From the NCBI GenBank assembly GCA_028289015.1, contig JAQGHC010000030.1, positions 1 to 35,817 on the forward strand: DNA of 35,817 nt, given 5' to 3'. Below, piece after piece: positions 1-7,645 of the stretch. Under the pieces are notes generated by a model, which worked only from the letters and a program-made list of their open reading frames with translations, did no database searches and was not told where the DNA came from. Position numbers and translations under genes: made by a program. The first letter of the stretch is position 1. Each line of letters opens with the position of its first letter. Source of the stretch: Candidatus Saccharimonadota bacterium (GTDB taxonomy: Bacteria > Patescibacteriota > Saccharimonadia > Saccharimonadales > Saccharimonadaceae).

Positions 1-80
1 TTTAGAGAAATACTATTACTACTAAAGCTCGGGTCTGTTTCCGTATGCGGCATTACTTACATCTACTTTCGTGTTTATGT

Positions 81-86
81 TATCAT
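81..86 (+). promoter_or_regulatory. -10 box of the receiver-domain gene
   Basis: TATCAT lies 10 nt before the ATG at 97. There is no Shine-Dalgarno sequence, so the transcript probably starts at or just before the start codon, as at many genes in this window. No convincing -35 is seen. Confidence 0.4.
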
Positions 87-96
87 TGTATCAATA

Positions 97-468
97 ATGA
101 CAAAAATAGCCATCATTGAAGACGACACTGTAATTAATCAAATGTACCGCATGAAATTTGAGGCGGATGGGTTTGAAGTGCAGTTAGCCGACAATGGTAA
201 ACGTGGCGTCGCACTGGTTGAATCTTTCCAACCTGACCTTATCTTGTTAGACCTTTCAATGCCTGAAATGACCGGTGATGAAGCACTAGCTGAAATTCGT
301 TCACATGACTGGGGTAAAAATATTCCCGTTATCATCTTGACCAACTTAGGCGAAGAAGAGGCGCCAAAAAGCCTTCGATCCCTTGGTATTCATAGCTACA
401 TCGTCAAAGCAGACCTGACACCAAGCCAAGTTGTTGGTCGCGCTAAAGAAGCACTCGATATTAAATAG
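97..468 (+). CDS. Stand-alone response-regulator receiver protein (CheY-like)
   Basis: This 123-aa protein is a single receiver domain with no output domain. The expected residues are present: acidic pair D9/D10, phospho-acceptor D52 in LLDLSMPEM, T82 after the fourth strand (VIILTN), and K104 in YIVKAD. Such single-domain regulators act by protein-protein contact or in phosphorelays. No kinase gene is adjacent, so the partner is unknown; the kinase at 28178-29182 has its own regulator. The gene is convergent with folD, with only 2 nt between the two stop codons. The start at 97 is supported by a -10 box just upstream and by the N-terminus falling directly on the first beta strand. Confidence 0.93.
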   Translation: MTKIAIIEDDTVINQMYRMKFEADGFEVQLADNGKRGVALVESFQPDLILLDLSMPEMTGDEALAEIRSHDWGKNIPVIILTNLGEEEAPKSLRSLGIHSYIVKADLTPSQVVGRAKEALDIK

Positions 469-470
469 GC

Positions 471-1292
471 TTATTCAGCTTTTGCGGTAACTTTCGTCGC
501 TGCCTGAATGACGCCGTCACATAAGGCAGCGATAGTTAACGGACCAACACCGCCTTTTTCGGGGGTCATATTCAAATCATCACGAGCTCGGACAGTCTGA
601 TCGGTGTCACCAACGATAACGCCATTTTCGCTTGCCGTCCCTGCATCGATAACTGTTGCGCCGATTTGCACCATTTCGGTAGTGATTAAGCCTGGCACGC
701 CAGTTGCTGTCACAATAATGTCACTTCTATACAAAATGCCCGCGATATCCGGCGTCGTGTCATCTACCACGGTCACATTGTAATTGCTCTGCTGCCAAAT
801 ATGAGCAAGCGGGGCACCGACTAAACGTCCGTTACCGACGATCGTAATTACTTTGTCGCGCAAATCGATCGCATACCCCGACAGTAGCCAGTTGATCGCC
901 GTCGCAGTCGCACTGTCGTAATGCGCGTCTTTGCCTAGCCCGTCAACATCTTTCTCAGGAGCAATCAGATTAATAATACCGTCCGTGAGTGAAGAATCCG
1001 CCAAAGGGAGCTGAACGATAATGCCATGCACCGACGGGTCTGCGTTTAGACGCTCAATCGCTGCTGACATGTCAGGTTCGTCTAACGTCTCAACCGCAGT
1101 TTCGATCAAAATCTCTTCTGCATACCGCTGTTTCATACGGATATACGTATCTATTACCGGTGACGCGGTGGTACTTTTAATAATCACAAGACGGGGAAAA
1201 ATATGCGACGCTTGACGCAGCGCACGGACCTGTCGCGCCTGACGCTCTTGGATATATCCAACTATTTCTGTACCGCTTAATATTTTAGCCAT
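471..1292 (-). CDS. folD: FolD bifunctional methylene-THF dehydrogenase / cyclohydrolase
   Basis: FolD oxidises 5,10-methylene-THF to methenyl-THF with NADP and hydrolyses that to 10-formyl-THF in the cytosol. The 273-aa length is slightly short for the family (about 280-290). Visible signatures are Y50 and K54 in DTYIRMKQRYAEE (catalytic Tyr/Lys), VHGIIVQLPL near 88-97, the EKDVDGL substrate loop near 112-118, the nucleotide-binding GNGRLVGAPL near 152-161, and EKGGVGPLTIAAL near the C-terminus. In the last motif EKGG replaces the more usual VPGG. A probable -10 (TAAGAT) lies 8 nt before the ATG. It supplies the same folate pool as glyA (23966-25243), which is not linked to it. Confidence 0.95.
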   Translation of the reverse strand: MAKILSGTEIVGYIQERQARQVRALRQASHIFPRLVIIKSTTASPVIDTYIRMKQRYAEEILIETAVETLDEPDMSAAIERLNADPSVHGIIVQLPLADSSLTDGIINLIAPEKDVDGLGKDAHYDSATATAINWLLSGYAIDLRDKVITIVGNGRLVGAPLAHIWQQSNYNVTVVDDTTPDIAGILYRSDIIVTATGVPGLITTEMVQIGATVIDAGTASENGVIVGDTDQTVRARDDLNMTPEKGGVGPLTIAALCDGVIQAATKVTAKAE

Positions 1293-1352
1293 TACTCTCT
1301 ATCTTATCATCGTGGTAAAATAAAGGCTAAGAGAAAATAATATGGAGAACAA

Positions 1353-1925
1353 ATGAACCTACTGTCGCTATTCGGCCAAACGTCAAATGATATGTACGCT
1401 GTAGACATGTCTAACATTGCATCGGACGGTGTTATTCTAGGGATTACTATATTCTTCATTAGCATTGCAGTCATTGCATATGCGATTATTTCCTACCTTT
1501 TAAGTCGCATTTTTAAAAAAGCAGGCATTCCGGGTTGGAAGGCATGGGTGCCGGTATACAGCACTTGGGTGACACTTGAGCTTGGAGGTCAAGCGGGCTG
1601 GCTTTCGCTGCTGTTAATCACCCCTTCGGTGGCGAACTTATTATCTTCTACACCGGGCGCAGATAACGTTACTATCGCGCTGTTTGTCGTATCCGTTATC
1701 ATTTGGCTTGTTGCAACCGTATATCTATACATCGCCATGTACAAAATCGGACAGCATTTTGGCAAAGAAGACTACTTCGTCCTATGGGCCATCTTTTTAC
1801 CAATCGTCTGGTATGCTTGGTTGGCGTTTGATCAATCGACATGGAAAAAATCTCCTATTACGGCTAAATTTGACCATTCGCAAAATAAAAACGACGATAG
1901 TCATTCCGCACCACCGACTATGTAG
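1353..1925 (+). CDS. DUF5684-type four-helix membrane protein
   Basis: A 190-aa integral membrane protein with hydrophobic segments near residues 27-50, 80-98, 104-128 and 138-157. The stretch IFKKAGIPGWKAWVPVYSTW, followed by a Gly/Trp-rich helix and KIGQHFGKEDYFVLWAIFLP, matches the conserved pattern of the DUF5684 family (recognised from memory). The function of that family is unknown. The C-terminal 30 residues are polar, rich in N, D and H, and probably cytoplasmic. GGAGAA lies 4 nt before the ATG and acts as ribosome binding site. The next gene has its own -10 box right after this stop codon. Confidence 0.7.
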   Translation: MNLLSLFGQTSNDMYAVDMSNIASDGVILGITIFFISIAVIAYAIISYLLSRIFKKAGIPGWKAWVPVYSTWVTLELGGQAGWLSLLLITPSVANLLSSTPGADNVTIALFVVSVIIWLVATVYLYIAMYKIGQHFGKEDYFVLWAIFLPIVWYAWLAFDQSTWKKSPITAKFDHSQNKNDDSHSAPPTM

Positions 1926-1931
1926 TATAAT
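1926..1931 (+). promoter_or_regulatory. -10 box upstream of the 519-aa membrane protein
   Basis: A consensus TATAAT directly follows the stop codon of the preceding gene and lies 55 nt before the ATG at 1987. This would give a leader of about 48 nt. No clear -35 is seen. Confidence 0.4.
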
Positions 1932-1986
1932 AAGCGGCAGACTATACAGCCTACTCGCTTACAACTTATAAGAAACTTCTATATCT

Positions 1987-3546
1987 ATGAAAAATGAACT
2001 TACCCCACTTGGTCAGCAATTTATCGCGAGCTTGACGCATAGCCGCGCTATCGCCGCTGAAAAAAATAAAGTAGATACATCCGCAGAAAAGGTGCACGTT
2101 GTCGGTGGTGGCGGCACGATCGTTGCCGCATACGAGCAATTTCGCAATGCCGCCGAATACACTGAAGAACATTTGTTATTACAGCGTGCAATTCGTCGCT
2201 ACTACAAACGCTTATTCCTATCTCAGGACCGCAATCAGCTTGCACATAGCGCAGAAGAGTTGATTGTCGAACTGACGCTGGCTGGATACCTAGCAAATGA
2301 TTCGATTCCCCACAAGCTGCTGTCAACTATCGACTCGCTGGCGACAGTCTACTTTGACGCGCACGTGCAGTTGCAGTTGCAAAATAATACCCATTTTAAA
2401 GAGGCATGGACACTGGACGTCTTATCAGTTCGGGTCGAGGACACTCTTCATGACCTGACAGATGAAAATATTTTTGCACAATTATGTTTTGATCATTTCA
2501 TTTCAACAATTGACATGAACACACTTACGAAGGATACGAATACGAGCGACGCTGAACCTGCATTGTTCGTCGCTATCCATCGTTCACTACTTCGTTCGGG
2601 CGATGCGACAATCCGCACGGCGCTTCTTGACCGCTATCGCCAAACCCCTGAAACGCTTGAAAGCTACGTCGCAGTCAATCATCAGATTGATCAGTTATTC
2701 GATGCGGATACTACTGATAAACTAATGCGAATCGTGACGCGACGCGGTGCGCCGCTTCGTGTTTTTCGACATATGCTTAGCGATCAAGAGAATGTTGATA
2801 GCCTTTTGCAATCACAGGCAAACTTTTTATCAAGCTTTGAAGCGCAAACGAACAAAGAATATGAAAGCATCGCTCATCGTATTAACCGTGGCATCATCAA
2901 AAGCGTTATATTCTTAATTATTACGAAAGTAATAATCGGCCTTGCAATCGAAGTGCCGTATGACTATGCCGTGCACGGCGGAATCATCTTACTGCCACTG
3001 ATTATCAATTTACTCTTTCCACCGCTATATATGATTTTACTTCGTCTGACATTGGTATTGCCTGGCTATGCGAATACAGCTGCCTTGGTTGACCGTATTG
3101 ACGCGATTTTCTATGGGCAGCCGGCACAGTATCTTACCCGTAAACGTGGCGGTCGATTCGGCGTTGCGTTCAATATTGTTTACGCCGCAATTATCATCGG
3201 CGTCTTTGGTTTAGTTAGCTGGTGGCTCATCAGCCTTGGATTCTCCTTCCTTCATCTGCTTATCTTCTTTGTCTTCCTCTCCACTGCAAGCTTCCTTGGA
3301 TTCCGCTTGTCGCGTATGGTGAGAGAAATTGAAGTAGTCGACGCCGACCAAAACGGCATTACTTTCGTGCGTGACGTACTGTATATGCCTTTCGTCGTTG
3401 TCGGCCGCTGGATTAGCGAAAAGTATGCCAAAGTAAATATTGTTGCCACTGTACTTGACCTTGTCATCGAGTTGCCACTCAAAACCGTTCTGCGATTAGT
3501 TCGTCAATGGGGCGCTTTTATTAGCAACAAAAAAGACGAATTATAG
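1987..3546 (+). CDS. Large membrane protein of unknown function
   Basis: I do not recognise a family. The 519-aa product has a soluble, helix-rich N-terminal part (residues 1-300). Then come four hydrophobic segments near 303-322, 331-358, 392-415 and 419-440, and an amphipathic C-terminal stretch at 461-505. A Gly-rich patch (VVGGGGTIVAAYE, 38-50) and a conserved-looking RRYYKRLF near 70-77 stand out. There is no signal peptide, so residues 1-300 are probably cytoplasmic. Arginine is almost always CGN, unlike the polysaccharide cassette downstream. The start is preceded by AAGAAAC, a weak ribosome site. The gene ends about 100 nt before tRNA-Lys. Confidence 0.85.
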   Translation: MKNELTPLGQQFIASLTHSRAIAAEKNKVDTSAEKVHVVGGGGTIVAAYEQFRNAAEYTEEHLLLQRAIRRYYKRLFLSQDRNQLAHSAEELIVELTLAGYLANDSIPHKLLSTIDSLATVYFDAHVQLQLQNNTHFKEAWTLDVLSVRVEDTLHDLTDENIFAQLCFDHFISTIDMNTLTKDTNTSDAEPALFVAIHRSLLRSGDATIRTALLDRYRQTPETLESYVAVNHQIDQLFDADTTDKLMRIVTRRGAPLRVFRHMLSDQENVDSLLQSQANFLSSFEAQTNKEYESIAHRINRGIIKSVIFLIITKVIIGLAIEVPYDYAVHGGIILLPLIINLLFPPLYMILLRLTLVLPGYANTAALVDRIDAIFYGQPAQYLTRKRGGRFGVAFNIVYAAIIIGVFGLVSWWLISLGFSFLHLLIFFVFLSTASFLGFRLSRMVREIEVVDADQNGITFVRDVLYMPFVVVGRWISEKYAKVNIVATVLDLVIELPLKTVLRLVRQWGAFISNKKDEL

Positions 3547-3572
3547 TACATATTTACAAATCCACCCCTATT

Positions 3573-3581
3573 TGATATAGT
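3573..3581 (+). promoter_or_regulatory. Extended -10 (TGATATAGT), possibly for tRNA-Lys
   Basis: TG-A-TATAGT is an extended -10 lying 64 nt before the tRNA. It would give a 5' leader of roughly 58 nt removed by RNase P. Assignment to the tRNA is inference. Confidence 0.3.
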
Positions 3582-3645
3582 CTTTAGAGTTACATTGCCA
3601 GCTTTTATTTGAAGTCGCACCTTTTACACTACACACAACATATAC

Positions 3646-3722
3646 GGGCCAGTAGCTCAGCTGGTTAGAGCACCTGCCTCTTAAGCAGGGTGTCGAGGGT
3701 TCAAGTCCCTCCTGGCCCTCCA
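3646..3722 (+). tRNA. tRNA-Lys (CTT)
   Basis: A full cloverleaf can be drawn. The acceptor GGGCCAG pairs with CTGGCCC, the D stem is GCTC/GAGC, and the anticodon stem CCTGC/GCAGG carries loop CTCTTAA (anticodon CTT, reads AAG). The T stem GAGGG/CCCTC carries TTCAAGT, the discriminator is T, and the CCA is encoded. A rho-independent terminator follows 18 nt later. The last 10 bases recur exactly at the end of the repeat at 4387-4416. Confidence 0.96.
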
Positions 3723-3740
3723 AGCATAAGTGTCATAACA

Positions 3741-3761
3741 GACTTCTTCGGAAGTCTTTTT
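3741..3761 (+). terminator. Intrinsic terminator of tRNA-Lys
   Basis: GACTTC / GAAGTC stem closed by a stable TTCG tetraloop and followed by TTTTT. Confidence 0.85.
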
Positions 3762-3767
3762 GTTTGG

Positions 3768-3773
3768 TACAAT
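3768..3773 (+). promoter_or_regulatory. -10 box setting a leaderless start at 3781
   Basis: TACAAT is followed by 7 nt and then ATG at 3781. An in-frame ATG at 3772 overlaps this box and would not be transcribed from it, so 3781 is the better start. Confidence 0.5.
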
Positions 3774-3780
3774 GAATCTT

Positions 3781-4383
3781 ATGGATAACGCAAAATATAT
3801 TGAATTGGTCAAGACGGCGTTAGGATCTACTAAGAATAGGATTGAGTGTATTATTAATGTTGCCGCAATTGAATTACCGAAAGATGCCGATCCATTAATA
3901 GCACTCATTCACGGTGACGCCCTACAGCTTCAAGATGCGATAAATTATGCTAAGAATGATGATCCTGTCTCCCCTAGCGATGAAGCTATTTCAAAGCTCA
4001 GCGCTGCACTATCTATCAAAATTAAGCAAAAATTGGAAAGATACCTCGCCGACTGGGACGACGGCAATACCTACCGCTATTCATTTGACCTAAAAGCGAC
4101 CTACGGTACTTTTAAAAATGACCGAGGAGAGGTGGAGTATATCGATGTTATCAATCGAAATACATCGATAGAAACAATTGAAGACGCCGTTCGGTCTGCA
4201 CAAGAGTGGGAATCGCAACTCTTAGAAAGGATTAAAATTTATGCTGATCAAAAAACTAGCCATAAACGTATCTCAGTTAAACCAACGTATGTCATACGAG
4301 ACAAGAAATTACATAAAGTCGCCGCTGGAACATTAGAATTTAGTGACGGCTCTGGCATTAGCACTTGGCTCAATCAAATATAA
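3781..4383 (+). CDS. Unknown soluble 200-aa protein
   Basis: I do not recognise this protein. It has no membrane segment or signal peptide. The first half is helical (INVAAIELPKDADPLIALIH; LSAALSIKIKQKLERYLADW). The second half looks alpha/beta, with a long charged helix at about 130-155 (IETIEDAVRSAQEWESQLLE) and a Lys-rich strand-like C-terminus. It sits between tRNA-Lys with its terminator and a 30-bp repeat whose end copies the tRNA 3' terminus, a position common for inserted cargo. Transcription ends at a bidirectional hairpin shared with the convergent gene at 4484. In-frame starts upstream (3760 TTG, 3772 ATG) are less likely because of the -10 box. Confidence 0.75.
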   Translation: MDNAKYIELVKTALGSTKNRIECIINVAAIELPKDADPLIALIHGDALQLQDAINYAKNDDPVSPSDEAISKLSAALSIKIKQKLERYLADWDDGNTYRYSFDLKATYGTFKNDRGEVEYIDVINRNTSIETIEDAVRSAQEWESQLLERIKIYADQKTSHKRISVKPTYVIRDKKLHKVAAGTLEFSDGSGISTWLNQI

Positions 4384-4386
4384 TTT

Positions 4387-4416
4387 AGTTGCGATAAGGT
4401 CGACTGTGGCCCTCCA
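4387..4416 (+). repeat. 30-bp direct repeat, copy 1 (tRNA-3'-end-like)
   Basis: This 30-bp stretch recurs at 11953-11982 in the same orientation with 28 of 30 bases identical. Its last 10 bases, TGGCCCTCCA, are identical to the 3' end of tRNA-Lys (3713-3722). An internal GGTCGACT resembles a T-loop. It may be a decayed copy of a tRNA 3' end, as left by site-specific integration. No integrase gene is visible. Confidence 0.6.
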
Positions 4417-4419
4417 TAG

Positions 4420-4453
4420 AAATAAGATCTGTCCGCTAGGATAGGTCTTATTT
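4420..4453. terminator. Bidirectional hairpin terminator
   Basis: Arms 4420-4434 and 4439-4453 form a 15-bp stem with two G-U type pairs and a GCTA loop. The stem base is A/T-rich, giving a T-run in either direction. It separates two convergent genes. Confidence 0.75.
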
Positions 4454-4483
4454 CATGAAGCAGATTACTAAGCCGACTACTAA

Positions 4484-5479
4484 CTACTGCCAGTTGCCGT
4501 TCGCGTCACGCTGCTCATACCTACCATTCCAAAACTGCAGATTAGGGCACGAGGCTTGCGCGTTGCGTGCGATTGGCGCCAACTGCTCTATTGCCGCAGG
4601 GCTGGTATGGATGCGGATTGGCGCGTCGTCAAAATCCGAGACCAAAACAATGCCCGTCGCATCATATGCTTGTCTGGCGGCGTCACCATCGTCTTCAATG
4701 TTTGAACCTGGGTAATAAAATCCGATCACCTTACATGCACCTAGGACTTCTGTAGCTTGTTCGACTGTTAATGCCTTATATAATAGCCCGCTACTAAATG
4801 CTTTTGATGAAGAGACATTTCCACAACGTTCGGGGGCATTTCGCGCCGCTTCATCCACCGTCGCAAGATCCTCTTTTGCTATATAACTTTCGTACGACTT
4901 CCACGTAACATTGTCGGCAGAAGTAATAGAGGGTGGAATAGTACCCGTTCCCTCACGAACAGATTGGACCTCGCAATTATTTATGCGTTTGATCGCTTCT
5001 GCTGTTGATATCGTTTTTTCTTGATAATAGTCTGCCGTTGCCTGACCGCTAGAGTTATAGATTATCGACCATACAAAAAGCCCAATAACAACGGCACCAA
5101 TTGCAAGTACGGCAATTGGCAAAATTAACTTTTTGCCACGGGGCTTACGCTTTACAAGATAGATAATCGCCAAGATAATGTCGACCAATAAAAACACGGG
5201 GGTCAAAAGCAGTAATGGAATTAACGCAAACGCAATAAATTCCGTGCCCGAAGCGCCGTCTTGTGCCATTTTAACCAGACCAGCCATAATGATTTCATAT
5301 ACTATCACCGGTGCAATCGTGAGAAAACCAAATATAATTGCAATGATAAGCCATTTCTTAGAAGGTCTTGAAACTGGCATTGCTAGAGGCAGCGAATTAT
5401 AGGCTGGACCGCCCTGTTGAAGATTTGGAGCCTCATCCTTTGATTGATTGGTGTTGCCTGAGTTTGTGTCGGGTGTCAT
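4484..5479 (-). CDS. Three-helix membrane protein with extracytoplasmic Cys-containing domain
   Basis: I do not recognise a family. The 331-aa protein starts with a polar, Pro/Asn/Gln-rich cytoplasmic tail (1-40). Hydrophobic segments follow near 43-66, 81-109 and 117-140, the last flanked by KRKPRGKK. The remaining 190 residues are a soluble domain, probably outside the membrane. It has exactly four cysteines (C169, C219, C249, C311), enough for two disulfides, and ends in a Trp/Asn-rich tail. A possible -10 (TAAAAA) lies 7 nt before the ATG. It is the first gene inside the segment bounded by the two 30-bp repeats and is convergent with the gene at 3781. Confidence 0.82.
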   Translation of the reverse strand: MTPDTNSGNTNQSKDEAPNLQQGGPAYNSLPLAMPVSRPSKKWLIIAIIFGFLTIAPVIVYEIIMAGLVKMAQDGASGTEFIAFALIPLLLLTPVFLLVDIILAIIYLVKRKPRGKKLILPIAVLAIGAVVIGLFVWSIIYNSSGQATADYYQEKTISTAEAIKRINNCEVQSVREGTGTIPPSITSADNVTWKSYESYIAKEDLATVDEAARNAPERCGNVSSSKAFSSGLLYKALTVEQATEVLGACKVIGFYYPGSNIEDDGDAARQAYDATGIVLVSDFDDAPIRIHTSPAAIEQLAPIARNAQASCPNLQFWNGRYEQRDANGNWQ

Positions 5480-5522
5480 TTAACTATTTTTACCGATTAC
5501 GTTTATTGACTTCAGTGTATCA

Positions 5523-5648
5523 TTAATTACTGACGCTCACTGGATTTCCTGCCGCAATGCCTGATATAGCCATACTATTACGTTCAGCATCAAATCGTAT
5601 CAGCTTAAACGCGTAGTGGAGATTACTGCTACTCAGGAATAGACACCT
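5523..5648 (-). pseudogene. Possible C-terminal remnant of a lost coding sequence
   Basis: A 41-codon open stretch without a start reads HYAFKLIRFDAERNSMAISG followed by IAAGNPVSVSN and a TAA. The composition is protein-like and unlike the random frames around it. I cannot name a family. It may equally be chance. Confidence 0.2.
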
Positions 5649-5827
5649 ATTCTATACTCGTATTATGAATGTCGAAAGTTGAAATTCAGTTGCAATAACG
5701 TGCAGGATCGCCACCCACCGACCAACCAGTCTGAGTTCACCCAATGTTGCCGATGCCTTTTCAAGCACTTCTACCCACCCGGCAAACGCAGATCAGTTAA
5801 ACTAAAAGTTACTTACTGAAGTTTTAA

Positions 5828-5858
5828 TTTAGTGAGAAAAATCAGGATTTTCACTAAA
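5828..5858. repeat. Inverted repeat in the pre-cassette spacer
   Basis: TTTAGTG (5828-5834) and CACTAAA (5852-5858) pair perfectly. The inside continues with an imperfect AAAATC/GATTTT pairing. There is no T-run, so it is more likely an operator or RNA structure than a terminator. Confidence 0.45.
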
Positions 5859-6012
5859 TCTAAATTATCCAACTGAACGAAGCTGACCACGCCTATGTTA
5901 ATCGATTGATCCACGGTCAATGTGTTGAGCTTATCTAGACAGGGTAGTTATATTGTCAATTTTCAAAGCTCGGACCTCATCAGTTAACGAAATAACGTGA
6001 TAAAATCCTTGC

Positions 6013-6081
6013 ATGTCAAATGTATATATTCCGATGACTCCACCTTTTCCAGCTATTAACCTACAGCCCCTAGGGGCATAG
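6013..6081 (+). CDS. Possible 22-aa leaderless peptide
   Basis: An extended -10 (TG-A-TAAAAT, 5998-6006) is followed by exactly 6 nt and an ATG, the same geometry as proven-looking genes here. The reading frame is MSNVYIPMTPPFPAINLQPL plus GA, then TAG. A palindrome overlaps its end. There is no homology argument, so it remains a candidate only. Confidence 0.2.
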   Translation: MSNVYIPMTPPFPAINLQPLGA

Positions 6082-6165
6082 CATAAATACCTTCTCATTA
6101 TACGTAGATTTTTATTGTTGATCTATTACTCACTTGATGTTAATATCTAGATAATCCCGAATCAA

Positions 6166-6180
6166 TCGACTCGACTCGAC
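6166..6180. repeat. Short tandem repeat (TCGAC x3)
   Basis: Three perfect copies of the 5-mer TCGAC in the spacer before the cassette. Confidence 0.6.
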
Positions 6181-6270
6181 TTACTCACCTACTTACTACT
6201 GACTTGGATTAACTAAAAAGCAGACATAAAAATCGGCTTAATAACACTTCTTAATTTTTATATCAAACCT

Positions 6271-6293
6271 TAGTATTCGCTTAGCGAATACTA
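6271..6293 (+). promoter_or_regulatory. Perfect hairpin / operator-like palindrome before the cassette
   Basis: TAGTATTCGC (6271-6280) and GCGAATACTA (6284-6293) form a 10-bp perfect stem with a TTA loop, 37 nt before the first gene's ATG. With no T-run it is not a standard terminator. A repressor site or an RNA element controlling the cassette are both possible. Confidence 0.5.
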
Positions 6294-6330
6294 CTTGTTC
6301 AGATTAAACCATGAAAAAGGATTATTAAAA

Positions 6331-7644
6331 ATGCAAGAAATATCAGTTATTGGCCTAGGATATGTGGGTCTTCCTTTAGCGGTACAAGCGGCTGAAAAAG
6401 GCTATAAAGTTAACGGTATCGATTACAACAAAGAGCTCGTTGATACGATTAACGACAGGCGCTCACCGTACGTGAATGATGTTCGGTTCGAACGAGCATT
6501 GAGTCGCGTGTCTTTAAGCAATTTCAACGCCACCTCTTCATACGAGAATATCGCAAATTCCGATACGGTCATTATCTGCGTGCCAACGCCAACTGAAAAC
6601 AACGTTCCCGACCTTTCCATTGTATCTAAAGCCTCCGAGCAAGTTGCCGAGCATTTGCGCGAGGGCCAGCTGATTGTACTTGAGAGCACGGTCAATCCAG
6701 GCGCCACGCGCTCGGATGTACTGCCCACACTAGAAAACATATCTGGATTGAAAGCAGGAAATGATTTTTCACTCGCACATTGCCCTGAAAGAATCGACCC
6801 CGGGAATGACCGTTTTCATGTGGGGAATCTTAATCGCGTAGTAGGGGGCATGACGCCGGCGTGTACAGATAAGGCTACGAGCTTTTATAAAAGCATCATC
6901 GATGCAAAAATCCTTCCGTTAGGTTCTTTGGAAGAAGCTGAATTTGTCAAATCTTGGGAAAACAGCCATAGGAATGTAATGATCGCACTCGCAAACACCG
7001 CGGCAATATTGTGCGATTCTATGGATATGAACATTGATAATGTGCTGCAGGGCCTAAATTCTAAGGTCGAACAATTTGGATTATCTCTCGCGTCGCCTGG
7101 CATCGGCGTCGGTGGGCACTGCATCCCAGAAGATATTCATTACGTAATACGTAGCGCCAGAGAGAGCGGTATAGATACTAGGTTCCTTGACTCCGCTGCC
7201 GACCTGAACGACAAGATGCCACGCTATGCCGTACATCAGCTACAAGAACTGGTGGCAGAGCGAGGGAATAAGCTCGAAGACCTTAATGTCGCGCTACTTG
7301 GCCTGGCCTACAAACCTAACATTGGTGACGCTCGCCGAAGTCCAGCAATAGAGGTTGCTCATCAGCTTGCTCGTTATTCAAATTCCCTGTCAATGCATGA
7401 CCCATTTGCAGCTAAAACGAAAGAAACCATAATTCATGGCGCGAGAAGATACGACACTATAGAGGAAACATTGTCGGCAGCAGATGTAGTATTCATTGGT
7501 ACCGCACACGATGAATACATTACGGAGCTTACGCCCGATTTACTAAAGAGACATGGTATTAAATACCTTTACGACGGCAGGAACTGCATAGGCGAACAGA
7601 CGGTGACTTCAGCGGGAGTCATATACCAGGGTGTTGGTAGATAA
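6331..7644 (+). CDS. Nucleotide-sugar 6-dehydrogenase (UDP-HexNAc type)
   Basis: This enzyme oxidises C6 of a UDP-sugar to the uronic acid with two NAD+. The 437-aa protein has the Rossmann motif IGLGYVGLPL (7-16), the loop VCVPTPTEN-like, ESTVNPGATR, CPERIDPG, K207 in VKSWENS, and the catalytic cysteine C264 in GIGVGGHCIPED. The C-terminal GLAYKPNIGDARRSP is also present. GGHCIP and the PERIDPG loop fit the UDP-GlcNAc/UDP-ManNAc dehydrogenases (WbpA/WecC type) better than UDP-glucose dehydrogenases. The ATG at 6331 is preferred because the protein then starts on the first Rossmann strand and AAAGG lies 10 nt upstream. It is the first gene of a three-gene operon with 1-2 nt gaps. Confidence 0.93.
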   Translation: MQEISVIGLGYVGLPLAVQAAEKGYKVNGIDYNKELVDTINDRRSPYVNDVRFERALSRVSLSNFNATSSYENIANSDTVIICVPTPTENNVPDLSIVSKASEQVAEHLREGQLIVLESTVNPGATRSDVLPTLENISGLKAGNDFSLAHCPERIDPGNDRFHVGNLNRVVGGMTPACTDKATSFYKSIIDAKILPLGSLEEAEFVKSWENSHRNVMIALANTAAILCDSMDMNIDNVLQGLNSKVEQFGLSLASPGIGVGGHCIPEDIHYVIRSARESGIDTRFLDSAADLNDKMPRYAVHQLQELVAERGNKLEDLNVALLGLAYKPNIGDARRSPAIEVAHQLARYSNSLSMHDPFAAKTKETIIHGARRYDTIEETLSAADVVFIGTAHDEYITELTPDLLKRHGIKYLYDGRNCIGEQTVTSAGVIYQGVGR

Positions 7645-7645
7645 T

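Larger units (their letters stand above)
5649..6330. other. Gene-poor spacer before the polysaccharide cassette
   Basis: Together with the stretch back to 5480 this is one of the longest gap regions in the window. I see no gene of normal size. It holds an imperfect hairpin (5828-5858), a 12-bp palindrome GCCCCTAGGGGC (6066-6077), three tandem TCGAC units (6166-6180), a perfect hairpin (6271-6293), and one short possible leaderless reading frame (6013-6081). The length and the inverted repeats suggest regulatory DNA or the remains of an insertion. Confidence 0.5.
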
